Origin: Nemertoderma westbladi
Taxonomy: Eukaryota > Xenacoelomorpha > Nemertodermatida > Nemertodermatidae
DNA length: 38,985 nucleotides
Direction of reading: 5' to 3'
NCBI GenBank assembly: GCA_032718475.1
Contig: JAUCBJ010003890.1
Span: 1-38,985 of the forward strand
In this document: positions 37,355 to 38,985 of the stretch, one piece after another
How the letters are laid out: each line of letters starts with the position of its first letter
Numbering within the stretch: the first letter of the stretch is position 1
Notes under the pieces: model-generated
What the model was told of the DNA's origin: nothing
What the model saw: the letters and a program-made list of their open reading frames with translations, nothing else
Database searches by the model: none
Translations under genes and position numbers: made by a program

Positions 37355-38450
37355 AATTAACGTAAATCCGCGTTTTACACCCCTTCCCGGATCCAGTAAC
37401 ACTTTGTAATTAACCTGAATCAATCCGCGTTTTACACCCCTTCCCGGATCTAGTAACACTTGGTAAATAAATTGAATCCGCGTTTTACACCCCTTTCCGG
37501 ATCCATTAAAACTTGGTAATTCACGAAAATCCGTGTATTACACTCCATTCCGGATCCAATAAAACTTGGTAATTAACGAAAATCCGTGTTTTATACTCCA
37601 TTCCGGATCCAACAAAACTTTGTAATTAACGAAATCCGTGTTTTACACTCCATTCCGGATCCAACAAAATTTGGTTATTAACGAAATCCGTGTTTTACAC
37701 TCCATTCCGGATCCAACAAAACTTGGTAATTAACGAAAATCCGTGTATTACACTCCATTCCGGATCCAACAAAACTTGGTAATTACGAAAATCCGTGTTT
37801 TACACTCCATTCCGGATCCAATAAAACTTGGTGATTAACGAAAATCCGTGTTTTACACTCCATTCCGGATCCAACAAAACTTGGTAATTAACGAAAATCC
37901 GTGTATTACACTCCATTCCGGATCCAACAAAACTTGGTAATTCACGAAAATCCGTGTTTTACACTCCATTCCGGATCCAATAAAACTTGGTAATTAACGT
38001 AAATCCGTGTTTTACACTCCATTCCGGATCCAATAAAACTTGGTAATTAACGTAAATCCGTGTTTTACACTCCATTCCGGATCCAATAAAACTTGGTGAT
38101 TAACGAAAATCCGTGTTTTACACTCCATTCCGGATCCAACAAAACTTGGTAATTAACGAAAATCCGTGTTTTACACTCCATTCCGGATCCAACAAAACTT
38201 GGTGATTAACGAAAATCCGTGTTTTACACTCCATTCCGGATCCAACAAAACTTGGTAATTAACGAAAATCCGTGTTTTACACTCCATTCCGGATCCAACA
38301 AAACTTGGTAATTCACGAAAATCCGTGTATTACACTCCATTCCGGATCCATTAAAACTTGGTAATTAACGTAAATCCGTATTTTACACTCCATTCCGGAT
38401 TCATAAAATATATGAATCCGCGTTTTACACTGCAATACGGATTGCGTATT
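37355..38450 (-). repeat. 53-bp satellite, right arm (about 20 copies)
   Basis: The same 53-bp unit in reverse orientation, mostly the GGAATGGAGTG type; the two or three innermost copies are the GGAAGGGGTG type, mirroring the inner end of the left arm. Outermost copies again diverge. Confidence 0.97.
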
Positions 38451-38591
38451 TCAGAATCCGCATATTACACTCAGTTACGGATTGTATGTAAATCCGGATC
38501 CGCCTTTTACACTCGCAAATCCGGGTCCTGATCCGTATCCGGATCCTGAATCCGGATCCGGATCCGCGTTTTACACCTACCCCGTTTTTTT

Positions 38592-38985
38592 CGTCAATCT
38601 TTGAAATTTTCGTTTCGTTTCAAAGATTGTAAATTCGTTTTTTGTTTCGTTTTCTTCTATAAAGTTTTTTATTTTTTAAAAGTAAAGTTTTAAATATAAC
38701 CGCCCCCCATACCAACACCATAATATTGTAGTATAATGTAGTTACAATATACTATACTATAAAATGATTAATTATCATTCTATCAATGGTGTTTCACTCC
38801 CCCTAACTTTTTGCGGTATGTCTCCTTTTGTGTTTTATACACTATACTGGTAACATACGTAACGTCCCGGCCTGTGAAATGCCAAACTATATCAGTTGCT
38901 CTATTGTATTATATGTTCCTAGCAATTTACTATCAGTATTGCCTTAGTGCCTATTACTGTTCTACTGTAGTCCGCCCTAGGCTGT
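38592..38985. other. no gene seen (intron right of the fold-back element)
   Basis: AT-rich, no ORF and no EFTUD2 exon. A short phrase (tcaaagattgt... / caatctttgaaa) forms a small inverted repeat just outside the target duplication at about 38596-38629. Confidence 0.5.

Larger units (their letters stand above)
32867..38582. mobile_element. 5.7-kb fold-back transposon with inverted 53-bp satellite arms and 9-bp target duplication
   Basis: Left end GGGTCAGAGTAAAACGCGGA; right end reverse complement GGGTAGGTGTAAAACGCGGA. Perfect 9-bp duplication CGTTTTTTT at 32858-32866 and 38583-38591. Left arm 32945-35085 and right arm 37355-38450 are tandem arrays of the same 53-bp unit in opposite orientation. 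The core, 35086-37354, is single-copy within this window. The left sub-terminal sequence (TTTAACATTGTCCCTATGGA) and the motif at 35890-35975 are shared with the 223-bp MITE at 25486-25708. No transposase is visible. This is the structure of fold-back elements; the superfamily is open (9-bp duplication: Mutator- or Merlin-like). Confidence 0.88.

Noticed and set aside
32466-38985. Next EFTUD2 exon (FFGEFTGFVDM-like)
   Set aside because: Looked for it on the forward strand after 32465 and did not find it; the intron continues past the window.

Overview
This window is from an animal nuclear genome, with introns, GT-AG splice sites, metazoan-type LINEs and DNA transposons. It is AT-rich. The species is not identifiable from sequence alone. 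A diverged but collinear EFTUD2, a CARD protein, a death-domain-like fragment and many marine-invertebrate-style repeats suggest a non-vertebrate animal. A tunicate or another invertebrate deuterostome is only a guess.

The backbone is the + strand gene EFTUD2 (Snu114, the U5 snRNP GTPase). Six consecutive internal exons are present: 2561-2790, 10646-10781, 20977-21266, 21472-21631, 31918-32094 and 32350-32465. Each has consensus splice sites and all join in frame. They encode about 370 residues: the end of the acidic N-terminus, the whole GTPase core and the start of domain II. Exons upstream and downstream lie outside the window. Only about 1.1 kb of 39 kb is EFTUD2 coding sequence. The rest is inflated intron (7.9, 10.2, 10.3 and >6.5 kb) filled with mobile DNA and a few antisense nested genes.

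Intron 2791-10645 holds a SINE/LINE-tail-like insertion between perfect 45-bp direct repeats, a minus-strand hypothetical gene with NHL/beta-propeller-like character, and a minus-strand CARD gene. The CARD protein continues into 24 copies of a 19-residue repeat and ends in a hydrophobic tail, an architecture like the antiviral adaptor MAVS. Upstream of the first exon is a TIR-flanked block of GACA-rich satellite.

Intron 10782-20976 holds a Harbinger-like MITE, a dispersed repeat, more GACA satellite, a 4-kb TIR element with a nested broken endonuclease/RT LINE and a cluster of X-box-like palindromes, a deleted Merlin-type transposon with a clean 8-bp target duplication, and a broken Gln-rich repeat gene.

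Intron 21632-31917 holds a GC-rich zinc-finger/YLDDG-type retroelement with an in-frame minisatellite at its 5' side, a 223-bp MITE with a 9-bp target duplication, a broken CR1/L2-like LINE, a long hairpin and several short repeats.

The last intron holds the most unusual object: a 5,716-bp element at 32867-38582. It has GGGT...ACCC ends and a perfect 9-bp target duplication. Each arm is a long array of the same 53-bp satellite in opposite orientation, so it is a giant fold-back structure around a 2.2-kb unique core. It shares both ends and an internal motif with the 223-bp MITE, so the two are one transposon family.
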